Shown: piece by piece, positions 6,811-13,250 of the stretch
How the letters are laid out: each line of letters opens with the position of its first letter
How positions within the stretch are numbered: position 1 is the first letter of the stretch
Source: Oscillospiraceae bacterium
GTDB lineage: Bacteria; Bacillota; Clostridia; Clostridiales; Clostridiaceae
DNA: 13,250 bases
NCBI GenBank assembly: GCA_009785875.1
Contig: WQUF01000183.1
Location: 1-13,250 of the forward strand
Direction: 5' to 3'
Translations under genes and position numbers: made by a program
Notes under the pieces: model-generated
Told to the model about the DNA's origin: nothing
Database searches by the model: none
The model's input: the letters and a program-made list of their open reading frames with translations, nothing else

Positions 6811-7593
6811 TTGAACATCTTACAAGAAATAGTGAAAAGCACAGAAGAGCGCATTGAAGAAAAAAAGAAAGCAATCCCTTGCGCTAAAATTATAGAGCTG
6901 GCACAGGAAAAATCTTTAAGCGGTTTTCCTTTTGAAAAGATGTTAAATGCAGATGATATATCATTTATCTGTGAAATCAAAAAAGCATCCCCTTCAAAAG
7001 GTATCATTGCTCAAGATTTCCCATATACTGATATTGCAAAGCAGTATGAAGAAGCGGGAGCTGCAGCAATCTCTGTGTTGACCGAACCTGAATACTTTAA
7101 AGGCAGCGATGAATACCTAAAAGAGATTGCCAGCATCGTATCTATCCCAATCTTGCGAAAGGATTTTATCGTTGACAGCTATATGATTTATGAATCTAAA
7201 GTCCTTGGTGCAAGTGCTATTTTGCTTATCTGCTCAATACTTAGCCAAAATATCATCTCTGAATATATTGCTATTGCTCATAGTCTTGGGCTTAGCGTAC
7301 TTGTGGAGACCCATAATGAAGATGAAATTCATATGGCTTTATCATCGGGAGCAAGGATAATAGGCGTTAACAACAGGAACCTTGAAACCTTTGAAGTGGA
7401 TATCGATTTAAGCTCATCTTTAAGAAAATTAGTGCCTGAAGGAATCCTCTTTGTTTCTGAAAGCGGTATTAAATCTAATGAAGATATCGTGAAATTGAGA
7501 AAGGCTGGTGTAAATGCAGTTTTAATCGGAGAAACTATCATGAGAAGCAGCGATAAAAAATTAGAGATCTCACGGCTGCGAGGTGATAAATAG
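6811..7593 (+). CDS. trpC: Indole-3-glycerol-phosphate synthase
   Basis: TrpC closes the indole ring, turning CdRP into indole-3-glycerol phosphate. The (beta/alpha)8 barrel shows EIKKASPSKG (55-64, catalytic Lys about 57), SVLTEPEYFKGS, LRKDFIVD with the general-acid Lys (K117), LVETHNE (E166), IGVNNRNL, VSESGI and the phosphate-binding LIGETIM. The start is taken as TTG at 6811 (260 residues). The in-frame GTG at 6802 lies inside the ribosome binding site AAGAGGTGA (6797-6805), so it is an unlikely start. The gene begins 15 bases after trpD and ends one base into trpF. It is monofunctional, with TrpF encoded separately. Confidence 0.96.
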   Translation: MNILQEIVKSTEERIEEKKKAIPCAKIIELAQEKSLSGFPFEKMLNADDISFICEIKKASPSKGIIAQDFPYTDIAKQYEEAGAAAISVLTEPEYFKGSDEYLKEIASIVSIPILRKDFIVDSYMIYESKVLGASAILLICSILSQNIISEYIAIAHSLGLSVLVETHNEDEIHMALSSGARIIGVNNRNLETFEVDIDLSSSLRKLVPEGILFVSESGIKSNEDIVKLRKAGVNAVLIGETIMRSSDKKLEISRLRGDK

Positions 7594-8192
7594 TGGTGAA
7601 GATTAAAATCTGCGGTCTTTCCCGTAACTGTGACATCGACGCTGTAAATATCGAAAGGCCAGAATATATAGGATTTGTATTTGCAAGGAGCAGAAGAAGG
7701 GTCACTCCAAAGCAGGCTCTTGATTTGCGCAAAAAACTTCACCATGGTATAATTCCTGTTGGAGTATTCGTGGATGATACATTAGAAAACATACTCTCTT
7801 TAGTAAAAAATGGCATTATCGAGGTAATTCAGCTCCACGGCTTAGAAGATGAAGAGTATATAAGCAGATTAAAGATGTCAACAGATGTCCCTATTATAAA
7901 AGCCGTAGCAGTTCAAAGTGAAAGCGATTTGCAAAAATGGCTAGGTACTTCTTCTGATTATCTGCTGCTCGATAGCATAGGTGGCGGTACAGGTAACAGA
8001 TTTGACTGGAATTTCATCGGTAAAATAGATAAACCGTTCTTTTTAGCAGGCGGTTTGAATCCGGAAAATGTGGCACAAGCAATTAAAGATACTACACCCT
8101 TTGCTGTAGATGTCTCAAGTGGTGTGGAAACAGATGGACTAAAAGATCCTTTAAAAATAAAAGAATTCATAAGGAGTGTTAGAAATGCGTGA
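7593..8192 (+). CDS. trpF: Phosphoribosylanthranilate isomerase
   Basis: TrpF isomerises phosphoribosyl-anthranilate to CdRP (an Amadori rearrangement). The barrel protein (199 residues) has the catalytic Cys in KICGL (C7) and the catalytic Asp in LLLDS (D127). It also has GFVFARSRRRV, QLHG (81-84), FLAGGLNPENV and the phosphate-binding VDVSSGVET. Two adjacent GTG codons (7593 and 7596) could start it; the first gives an MVKIKICG N-terminus that resembles known TrpF proteins. The ribosome binding site AGGTGA lies at 7581-7586. The start shares one base with the trpC stop (TAGTG), and the 3' end overlaps trpB by 8 bases, which suggests translational coupling. Confidence 0.96.
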   Translation: MVKIKICGLSRNCDIDAVNIERPEYIGFVFARSRRRVTPKQALDLRKKLHHGIIPVGVFVDDTLENILSLVKNGIIEVIQLHGLEDEEYISRLKMSTDVPIIKAVAVQSESDLQKWLGTSSDYLLLDSIGGGTGNRFDWNFIGKIDKPFFLAGGLNPENVAQAIKDTTPFAVDVSSGVETDGLKDPLKIKEFIRSVRNA

Positions 8193-9375
8193 GAAAAAAG
8201 GAAGATTTGGGGAATATGGCGGTCAATATATCCCTGAAACATTGATGAGTGCCGTGCAGGAGCTTGAAAATGCATATCTTCATTATAAAGACGATCCTAA
8301 ATTTCAAGAAGAACTCAATAATTTATTGACTAATTATGCTGGCAGACCTTCACTATTATATTTTGCAAAGAAGATGACTGAGGATCTTGGAGGGGCAAAA
8401 ATTTATTTAAAGCGTGAGGATTTAAATCATACTGGCTCTCATAAGATCAATAACGTTTTAGGTCAGGTACTTCTTGCTAAGAAAATGGGTAAAACCAGGG
8501 TCATCGCTGAAACCGGCGCAGGTCAACATGGAGTCGCAACTGCTACTGTCGCAGCTTTAATGGATATGGAATGTGAGATTTTCATGGGCAAAGAAGATAC
8601 TGAAAGGCAGGCATTGAATGTATTTAGAATGAAGCTTTTAGGTGCAAAGGTTCATAGTGTTACAAGTGGAACTATGACACTTAAAGATGCTGTAAGCGAA
8701 ACTATGCGTGAATGGGTCTCACGCATCAGTGATACTCATTATGTGCTGGGCTCAGTTATGGGACCACATCCTTTTCCAATGATAGTTCGTGATTTTCAAA
8801 AGATCATAGGAGAGGAAATCAAAGAGCAGATATTGCTTGCAGAAAATAAGCTCCCTGATGTTGTTATTGCATGTGTTGGTGGTGGAAGCAATGCTATAGG
8901 TTCATTTTACGAATTTATCGATGATGCAGGGGTAAAACTCGTCGGTTGTGAAGCAGCGGGGCTTGGAGTGGATAATCCTAAAAATGCAGCTACTATGGCA
9001 AATGGCTCAATTGGAATCTTACATGGTATGAAATCTTATTTTTGTCAAGATGAGTATGGACAGATTGCGCCAGTTTATTCCATTTCAGCAGGACTCGATT
9101 ATCCTGGAATCGGTCCAGAACACGCATACCTTTCTGACATGGGTAGAGCTGTATATGTGCCAATAACGGATATGGAAGCAGTAGAAGCCTTTGAATATCT
9201 ATCCCTTACAGAGGGCATCATCCCAGCTCTTGAAAGTGCACATGCTCTTGCCTATGCAAAAAAAATAGCACCATCCATGGGGAAAGATCAGATCGTCGTC
9301 GTAACCTTATCAGGGAGAGGAGATAAGGATGTCGCTGCTATCGCAAGGTATAAAGGAGAGAATATACATGAATAG
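8185..9375 (+). CDS. trpB: Tryptophan synthase beta subunit
   Basis: TrpB condenses indole with serine using pyridoxal phosphate and works as an alpha2-beta2 complex with TrpA. From the ATG at 8185 it has 396 residues. The PLP Lys in HTGSHKINN is K87 and the catalytic Glu in AETGAGQHG is E109. The phosphate loop is GGGSNAIG (232-239), and GLDYPGIGPEH and LSGRGDKD are present. The AAGGAG at 8171-8176 supports this start over an in-frame GTG at 8176, which overlaps the ribosome binding site. It is a TrpB1-type subunit, as expected beside trpA. It overlaps trpF by 8 bases and trpA by 8 bases. Confidence 0.98.
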   Translation: MREKKGRFGEYGGQYIPETLMSAVQELENAYLHYKDDPKFQEELNNLLTNYAGRPSLLYFAKKMTEDLGGAKIYLKREDLNHTGSHKINNVLGQVLLAKKMGKTRVIAETGAGQHGVATATVAALMDMECEIFMGKEDTERQALNVFRMKLLGAKVHSVTSGTMTLKDAVSETMREWVSRISDTHYVLGSVMGPHPFPMIVRDFQKIIGEEIKEQILLAENKLPDVVIACVGGGSNAIGSFYEFIDDAGVKLVGCEAAGLGVDNPKNAATMANGSIGILHGMKSYFCQDEYGQIAPVYSISAGLDYPGIGPEHAYLSDMGRAVYVPITDMEAVEAFEYLSLTEGIIPALESAHALAYAKKIAPSMGKDQIVVVTLSGRGDKDVAAIARYKGENIHE

Positions 9376-10138
9376 GATTTCTAAAGCATTTGAGGGTAAA
9401 AAGGCATTTATTGCATTTATAACGGGAGGCGACCCGGATATTGAGACCACAGAAAAATTGGTCATTGCTATGGTGGAATCAGGGGTAGACATCATTGAAA
9501 TAGGGATTCCATTTTCTGATCCAATGGCTGAAGGTATTGTAATTCAAGGAGCTGATGAGAGGGCTCTTGCAAATGGCTGCACTGTGGATAAACTATTCCA
9601 GATGGTAAAAAAGCTCCGGGAAAGAGTCAATATTCCACTGCTGTTTATGACATATGTTAATCCTATCTTCGTTTACGGAAAACAACGATTCATGGAGAAA
9701 TGCGCAAGCTCTGGAATTGACGGGATCATTGTACCAGATTTACCTTTCGAGGAAAAAGAAGAACTTGCAGATGAATGTATTAAACACGGAATTTGTCAAA
9801 TATCAATGATTGCGCCAACCTCTCAGGAGAGAATTGAAATGATAGCAAAAGATGCAGATGGATTTCTTTATTGTGTATCGTCCCTTGGAGTCACTGGCGT
9901 GCGCAGTCAAATCGATGCAGGAGTCGCTGAAATGATAACGAAAGTAAAAAAGGTGTCTAAAATTCCATGCGCAGTTGGATTTGGAATATCTACTCCTATG
10001 CAGGCACGTGATATGGCAGCTATTTCAGATGGAATTATCATCGGAAGTGCAATTGTCAAGTTAGTTGAAAAATTTGGAAATAAGAGCATTGAGCCTGTGA
10101 AACAATTTGTTAATATAATTAAAAATGCAATCAATTGA
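9368..10138 (+). CDS. trpA: Tryptophan synthase alpha subunit
   Basis: TrpA splits indole-3-glycerol phosphate into indole and glyceraldehyde-3-phosphate and channels indole to TrpB. From the ATG at 9368 (AAGGAG at 9353-9358) it has 256 residues. The catalytic Glu is in EIGIPFSDP (E44, matching E49 of the enteric enzyme). FMTYVNP, IVPDLPFEE, IAPTS, SSLGVTGVRS and VGFGIS follow in family order. The next active-site stretch reads DPMAEGIVIQ, so Glu55 occupies the place of the enteric catalytic Asp60, and Ile stands where the family usually has Pro in GPxIQ. AEG in place of ADG is, from memory, shared by a clostridial branch of TrpA. The enzyme is probably active. It is the last gene of the operon. 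Confidence 0.96.
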   Translation: MNRISKAFEGKKAFIAFITGGDPDIETTEKLVIAMVESGVDIIEIGIPFSDPMAEGIVIQGADERALANGCTVDKLFQMVKKLRERVNIPLLFMTYVNPIFVYGKQRFMEKCASSGIDGIIVPDLPFEEKEELADECIKHGICQISMIAPTSQERIEMIAKDADGFLYCVSSLGVTGVRSQIDAGVAEMITKVKKVSKIPCAVGFGISTPMQARDMAAISDGIIIGSAIVKLVEKFGNKSIEPVKQFVNIIKNAIN

Positions 10139-10149
10139 TTTTTTTAATT
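10117..10149 (+). terminator. Possible AT-rich terminator at the end of the trp operon
   Basis: AATTAAAAAT (10117-10126) can pair with ATTTTTTTAATT (10138-10149, two T unpaired) across the trpA stop codon. The stem has no G-C pairs, so it is a weak candidate. No better terminator is seen between trpA and the tRNA promoter. Confidence 0.25.
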
Positions 10150-10160
10150 TAAAAAATATC

Positions 10161-10188
10161 TTGTAAGATTGCGTAAATATGATATAAT
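10161..10188 (+). promoter_or_regulatory. Promoter of tRNA-Lys (and perhaps the rhodanese gene)
   Basis: TTGTAA (10161-10166), a 16-base spacer and TATAAT (10183-10188), with a TG one base before the -10 (extended -10). It lies 18 bases before the tRNA 5' end. Confidence 0.65.
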
Positions 10189-10206
10189 AATTATTGTGGT
10201 TTTAAA

Positions 10207-10280
10207 GGTCCACTAGCTCAGTTTGGTAGAGCACGTGACTCTTAATCATGTGGCCTAGGGTTCGAGTCCCTAGTGGACCA
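10207..10280 (+). tRNA. tRNA-Lys, anticodon CUU
   Basis: The cloverleaf is complete. The acceptor is GGTCCAC/GTGGACC with discriminator A at 10280. The D-arm is GCTC/GAGC with AGTTTGGTA in the loop. The anticodon stem is CGTGA/TCATG (one G-U) with loop CTCTTAA, giving anticodon CTT for the lysine codon AAG. The variable loop is TGGCC, and the T-arm is TAGGG/CCCTA with loop TTCGAGT. CCA is not encoded; ATT follows the acceptor stem. Confidence 0.96.
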
Positions 10281-10282
10281 TT

Positions 10283-10314
10283 AAAGAAGTTAAGCTTAAG
10301 TTTAACTTCTTTTT
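10283..10314 (+). terminator. Intrinsic terminator between tRNA-Lys and the rhodanese gene
   Basis: An 11-bp perfect stem, AAAGAAGTTAA (10283-10293) with TTAACTTCTTT (10302-10312), with an 8-base loop and a T-run to 10314. It starts three bases after the tRNA and ends 17 bases before the rhodanese ATG. It contains no start codon or ribosome binding site, so it would act on the tRNA transcript. Confidence 0.75.
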
Positions 10315-10331
10315 ATATAAAGGAGGTTAAT

Positions 10332-10763
10332 ATGAAAAAATATATTTCGATAATTATCATCATATCTTCCATTTTATTTTTAGGTAGTTGTAATAGTACA
10401 AGTTCCAACAATACAACCACAATGAATACTACTTCAAAAAATGGAGCAGTACAATATAAAAAAATCACTCCACAAGAAGCTTATAATATCATGCAAAGTG
10501 GTAACAAATATATCTTATTAGATGTTAGAACTCAAGCAGAATATGACCAAGAAAGAATAGAGGGAGCCATTTTGATACCAGATACTGAAATCAAGCAAAG
10601 AGCTGAAAAAGAATTGCCTGATAAAAATGCTTTAATCCTAGTCTATTGCCGTAGCGGTGTAAGAGCTGCAAATGCATCTCAAGCACTTGTTGATCTGGGT
10701 TATACCAATGTGCAAGATTTTGGTGGAATTCTCAACTGGCCTTATGCTACAGTAAAGAGCTAA
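10332..10763 (+). CDS. Rhodanese-like domain lipoprotein
   Basis: This is a 143-residue exported protein. The N-terminus is a lipoprotein signal (MKKY, a run of Ile, lipobox LGSC with C20). A Ser/Thr/Asn-rich linker follows (about 21-37), then one rhodanese domain (about 42-140). The domain has LLDVRTQAEYDQERIEGA near its start and the active-site loop CRSGVR (106-111) with the persulfide Cys106. Rhodaneses of this single-domain class move sulfane sulfur between thiosulfate, polysulfide or persulfides and acceptors; the true substrate is not readable. It would be anchored outside the membrane. The ATG has a very strong site, AGGAGG, at 10321-10326. The gene follows a tRNA and its terminator with no promoter of its own visible, so expression may depend on read-through. 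Confidence 0.92.
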   Translation: MKKYISIIIIISSILFLGSCNSTSSNNTTTMNTTSKNGAVQYKKITPQEAYNIMQSGNKYILLDVRTQAEYDQERIEGAILIPDTEIKQRAEKELPDKNALILVYCRSGVRAANASQALVDLGYTNVQDFGGILNWPYATVKS

Positions 10764-10839
10764 AATTTCCCCTCATGCTTTAAATTAGGATTTTTTAATT
10801 TGCAATATTGTGTAATCAGTATAATTTATATATAAATTC

Positions 10840-10848
10840 TGTTATAAT
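10840..10848 (+). promoter_or_regulatory. Extended -10 promoter of the cysteine synthase-like gene
   Basis: TG-T-TATAAT (10840-10848) is a full match to the extended -10 element, 43 bases before the ATG at 10892. No convincing -35 hexamer is seen at the right distance. Confidence 0.55.
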
Positions 10849-10891
10849 ATAAGGAGTAAGATTTATCTATTTTTGAAAGGTGTGTTTATTA

Positions 10892-11914
10892 ATGTCAACA
10901 TTTAAAGATAAAATAACTAACCTGGATAAGCTCTCATCAATTAAATCCATGTTCTTTGATACGCCTCTTTTAGAAATTAAATGTAAATACGAAGGAAAAG
11001 AATACACTGTATATTCTAAATACGAAGCATTTAATTTCTCCGGTTCTATAAAGGACAGAATGGCATATTATATTTATAAAGGTTCTTATGAAAATGGCTT
11101 GTTGAAACCATCTGATAAAATTGTGGAAGTGACAAGTGGAAACACTGGTATAGCCTTAACTGCCCTAGGTAGATTTCTTGGGCATAGAGTAACGATTATA
11201 ATGCCAAATTGGCTAAGCGAAGAGAGATATAAGACAATCAAATTAATGGGCGGAGAATTGATATTAACTACAAGGGAAGAAGGATTCGCTGGCGCACTCA
11301 ATATGGCTAAAAAAATGGGCGAGGAACCAAACGTCTACTATCCGGACCAGTTTTCAAATGAATTCAACGTAGAAGCTCATGAAAAAACTACAGCTCCTGA
11401 ATTAGTTGCTCAATTGAAAAAGGTAAGAAAAGAGCCAAATCACTTTGTTGCTGGTGTAGGTACTGGTGGGACTATTATGGGATTTCATAATTATTTTGTT
11501 AAAAACGGTATGGATTGTGGATGCTACCCTGTTGAACCTGAATGCTCTCCACTTTTGACATCTAAAGGCAAATGCTATGCTCCCCATAAAATCCAAGGTA
11601 TTGGAGATGATTTCATACCTGCGCTTGTAGATCTTGATAAACTTGATGATATCATTTTAATAGATGATGATGCAAGCGTATGCATGGCTAAAAAGCTTGC
11701 AAATGTTGGTATATCTGTAGGTATATCGTCAGGTGCAAATTTCCTGGCAGCATTAAAAATTGCAATGCAATATCCCAATGATGTAGTGTGCACTGTATTT
11801 GCAGATTCTTGTTTAAAATATCTATCCGGAGAAATCTGCTCAGAGACTCTTATTGAAAAACCTGATTATATGTCCAGCAAGGTAGAAATAACCGATTACT
11901 CTTCAATAAAATAA
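10892..11914 (+). CDS. Cysteine synthase family PLP enzyme
   Basis: This is a 340-residue fold-type II PLP enzyme close to O-acetylserine sulfhydrylase, which makes cysteine from O-acetylserine and sulfide. It shows the PLP Lys in FSGSIKDRMA (K54), the substrate loop TSGNTG (81-86), PDQFSNEFN, the phosphate loop GVGTGGTIMG (188-197), VEPECSPLL, PHKIQGIGDDFIP and GISSGAN (277-283). The ATG at 10892 follows AAAGGTG by 9 bases; an in-frame GTG at 10880 overlaps that site. It differs from typical CysK (about 305 residues) by extra N-terminal and C-terminal residues and by FADSCLKYLSGE where CysK usually has PDSGERYLS. It may therefore use another sulfur or amine nucleophile. It is transcribed alone, after the rhodanese gene. 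Confidence 0.88.
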   Translation: MSTFKDKITNLDKLSSIKSMFFDTPLLEIKCKYEGKEYTVYSKYEAFNFSGSIKDRMAYYIYKGSYENGLLKPSDKIVEVTSGNTGIALTALGRFLGHRVTIIMPNWLSEERYKTIKLMGGELILTTREEGFAGALNMAKKMGEEPNVYYPDQFSNEFNVEAHEKTTAPELVAQLKKVRKEPNHFVAGVGTGGTIMGFHNYFVKNGMDCGCYPVEPECSPLLTSKGKCYAPHKIQGIGDDFIPALVDLDKLDDIILIDDDASVCMAKKLANVGISVGISSGANFLAALKIAMQYPNDVVCTVFADSCLKYLSGEICSETLIEKPDYMSSKVEITDYSSIK

Positions 11915-11918
11915 TAAA

Positions 11919-11951
11919 AAATGATCTTAAGAATTTTTCCTAAGATCATTT
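11919..11951. terminator. Bidirectional terminator between convergent genes
   Basis: An 11-bp perfect stem, AAATGATCTTA (11919-11929) with TAAGATCATTT (11941-11951). On the minus strand the stem runs into a T-rich tail, giving a strong terminator for the zinc-ribbon gene. On the plus strand the tail (TTTGTTTG) is weaker but usable for the cysteine synthase-like gene. Both stop codons lie within 8 bases of the stem. Confidence 0.75.
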
Positions 11952-11956
11952 GTTTG

Positions 11957-12616
11957 TTAAAACAGAGTTCCTCCAAAGCTAGATAAAATAGAGAGGTAAT
12001 TTGGAGAATTTCCGTGCATCTGCTTAATTTGTTTTACTCTTTTTATGACAAAATCTCTATACATTTGATCACCATATATCATGATTAGTATCAACATTGT
12101 GAGAGGAATTAAACCTAAAACTAAAGAAAAAATCCACCCAACTAAGAATAATCCACCAAAAATATCTTTGATTATAGAAGCTGCAATCAAAATAACAAGT
12201 CCTATGGCGAATTCCTGGAACATCTTTCTATATAAAAACCACCATATATTGAATATTTTCCCTAAATTAAAATTTCTAGCACCATTGCTTACAAAGTCTA
12301 TTACATTATAATTTTTAGAAGTCTTGATTTTATTGAAAGAATTCATATAATAAGCTTTATTCTTCGGTCCAACAAATGCTTTAATCTCATCTTCAGTCAA
12401 TCCATTCTCACTTAAAAGCTCCTGAAAAGTAACGGGTACATTATAACCTGCATAACTATTATTCTGATTATAATTATTTTGGTTAAACTTTGGTCTATTA
12501 TTATCATTAAAATTATTATTTGAATTAGAATTTGAATTATTATTTAAAATCATTCCACAATTATCGCATAAAATACTATCATTTGGCACCGGTTTCCCAC
12601 ATCTTGGACAATTCAT
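11957..12616 (-). CDS. Zinc-ribbon membrane protein, DUF2628-like
   Basis: This is a 219-residue protein. It starts with a zinc ribbon (CPRCG and CDNCG, Cys 3, 6, 17 and 20), followed by an Asn-rich low-complexity linker (about 25-53). A small helical region (about 62-82, TFQELLSENGLTEDEIKAFVG) comes next. The C-terminal membrane domain has FNIWWFLYRKMFQE (about 122-135), as in DUF2628 proteins, and hydrophobic segments at about 135-150 and 153-181. It ends GGTLF. The zinc ribbon is expected in the cytoplasm. The function of such proteins is unknown. The ATG has GGAGGGG upstream and its own promoter. It is transcribed alone. Confidence 0.85.
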   Translation of the reverse strand: MNCPRCGKPVPNDSILCDNCGMILNNNSNSNSNNNFNDNNRPKFNQNNYNQNNSYAGYNVPVTFQELLSENGLTEDEIKAFVGPKNKAYYMNSFNKIKTSKNYNVIDFVSNGARNFNLGKIFNIWWFLYRKMFQEFAIGLVILIAASIIKDIFGGLFLVGWIFSLVLGLIPLTMLILIMIYGDQMYRDFVIKRVKQIKQMHGNSPNYLSILSSFGGTLF

Positions 12617-12649
12617 TTTTACCCCTCCACACTCAATTTAATATACTAT

Positions 12650-12679
12650 ATTATAATACATTCATCCGTATAAAATCAA
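12650..12679 (-). promoter_or_regulatory. Promoter of the zinc-ribbon membrane protein gene
   Basis: On the minus strand TTGATT (12679-12674), an 18-base spacer and TATAAT (12655-12650), 33 bases before the start codon. Confidence 0.6.
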
Positions 12680-12862
12680 GTACATTGTAATATATTATAC
12701 TAATTATTTTATATTCTATTTATTATACTATAATTGAAAGGCACAAAAGGATTATATAAAAAATATTTTTTTACTGTAACATTTTTGAGTTCTATTTCTA
12801 TAATAATTGTAATAATAATAGTAAAAGGCTGTACATAAAAATATTTTTTAAGGAGAGTTAAA

Positions 12863-13250
12863 ATGCCTTTTGATGAGGAAATAACACTAGAGGAATATGA
12901 TTTAGAACTTTTAAATGAGTTAAAACAAGATGGGATAATAAATCGAGATGAAATCAGAAAAAATTTGATTTCTTATGATAAGCTGCAATTTTCGAAAACA
13001 GTAGACCAAATCGATCTATATGATTTAGTAGAAATGGATACAAGCGTTAATTTCTTTTCTTTCCCTGACAATGAAGAATTCTTAGACCTCGTCTCTTCGG
13101 TGGAAATGCTTGGGATAGTAACTCCGCTCGTTGTGATGAAACGAGAATCAGATGAAAAATACACTGTTGTATGTGGAAGAAATAGGCTACTCGCTTTAAG
13201 GAGCCTCTATGCCAATAGCAAAGATGATAGATTCCGAAGCGTACCCTGCA
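12863..13250 (+). CDS. ParB-like N-terminal domain protein (3' truncated by window edge)
   Basis: The frame is open from the ATG at 12863 to the window end (129 codons); AAGGAGAG at 12850-12857 supports the start. After an acidic helical lead (about 1-50), residues about 55-115 follow the ParB/Srx pattern: a short strand before the DNEEFLDLVSSVEMLG helix, then VTPLVVMKRE, YTVVCGRNRLLALRSL. The motif GRNRLLA stands where ParB proteins have GHRRxxA. The domain binds nucleotides (CTP in ParB) or acts as a nuclease in relatives. Because the middle and C-terminus are missing, a chromosome or plasmid partition factor, a transcription factor or a mobile-element protein all remain possible. The 246-base AT-rich gap upstream holds a TATAAT at 12799-12804 that could be its -10. 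Confidence 0.75.
   Translation, partial: MPFDEEITLEEYDLELLNELKQDGIINRDEIRKNLISYDKLQFSKTVDQIDLYDLVEMDTSVNFFSFPDNEEFLDLVSSVEMLGIVTPLVVMKRESDEKYTVVCGRNRLLALRSLYANSKDDRFRSVPC

Noticed and set aside
9329..9367. Upstream in-frame start for trpA within trpB
   Set aside because: The ATG at 9368 has AAGGAG at 9 bases and matches the usual TrpA N-terminus.
10248..10331. Extension of the rhodanese frame into the tRNA
   Set aside because: It would translate part of tRNA-Lys and the terminator. The ATG at 10332 has AGGAGG and opens a proper lipoprotein signal.
10851..10862. Ribosome-binding-site-like AAGGAG before the cysteine synthase-like gene
   Set aside because: No start codon follows at a usable distance; it is at the expected transcription start and is probably incidental.
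1..13250. CRISPR array, toxin-antitoxin pair, prophage or a multi-gene defence operon
   Set aside because: No spaced repeats, Cas genes, phage structural genes or recognisable defence cassettes were seen; the only RNA-guided component is the IscB fragment.

Overview
The window is AT-rich DNA with strong AGGAGG-type ribosome binding sites, several TTG and GTG starts, extended -10 promoters and a tRNA whose CCA end is not encoded. Together these point to a low-GC Firmicute, most likely a clostridial anaerobe. The species cannot be named from the sequence.

Layout. (1) 1-~940: the C-terminal half of an IscB-type RNA-guided nuclease (RuvC-II, HNH, RuvC-III and C-terminal domain), entering from the left edge and followed by two abutting hairpins that look like the right end of an IS200/IS605-type element. 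(2) 1058-1675: an extended -10 promoter, two tandem paralogous small proteins of unknown function and a terminator. (3) 4095-1690, minus strand: a complete polar amino acid ABC importer in the order lipoprotein receptor, permease, ATPase, with a promoter and a terminator. (4) 4096-5717: a divergent DUF4140/DUF4139 (MuiA-like) protein. (5) 5727-5761: five head-to-tail 7-bp repeats in the gap before the trp genes. (6) 5788-10138: trpDCFBA, tightly packed and partly overlapping, with no trpE or trpG in the window. (7) 10161-10763: tRNA-Lys(CUU), an intrinsic terminator and a rhodanese lipoprotein. (8) 10840-11914: a cysteine synthase-like PLP enzyme. (9) 11919-12679: a shared bidirectional terminator and a minus-strand zinc-ribbon membrane protein. 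(10) 12863-13250: the start of a ParB-like domain protein that leaves the right edge.

How the genes work together. trpD, trpC, trpF, trpB and trpA encode the steps from anthranilate to tryptophan. Anthranilate synthase must come from elsewhere, or anthranilate must be scavenged. The importer next door takes up an amino acid whose identity cannot be read from the sequence. The rhodanese and the cysteine synthase-like enzyme are adjacent and both belong to sulfur-handling families, but they have separate transcription signals, so a functional link is only a guess.

Most of the window is ordinary clostridial housekeeping sequence. The parts that deserve attention are the IscB element and its 3' hairpins, the orphan small-protein pair, the 7-bp repeat at the head of an incomplete trp operon, the unusual TrpA active-site loop, and the tRNA/rhodanese arrangement. 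No clearly new system is demonstrated.
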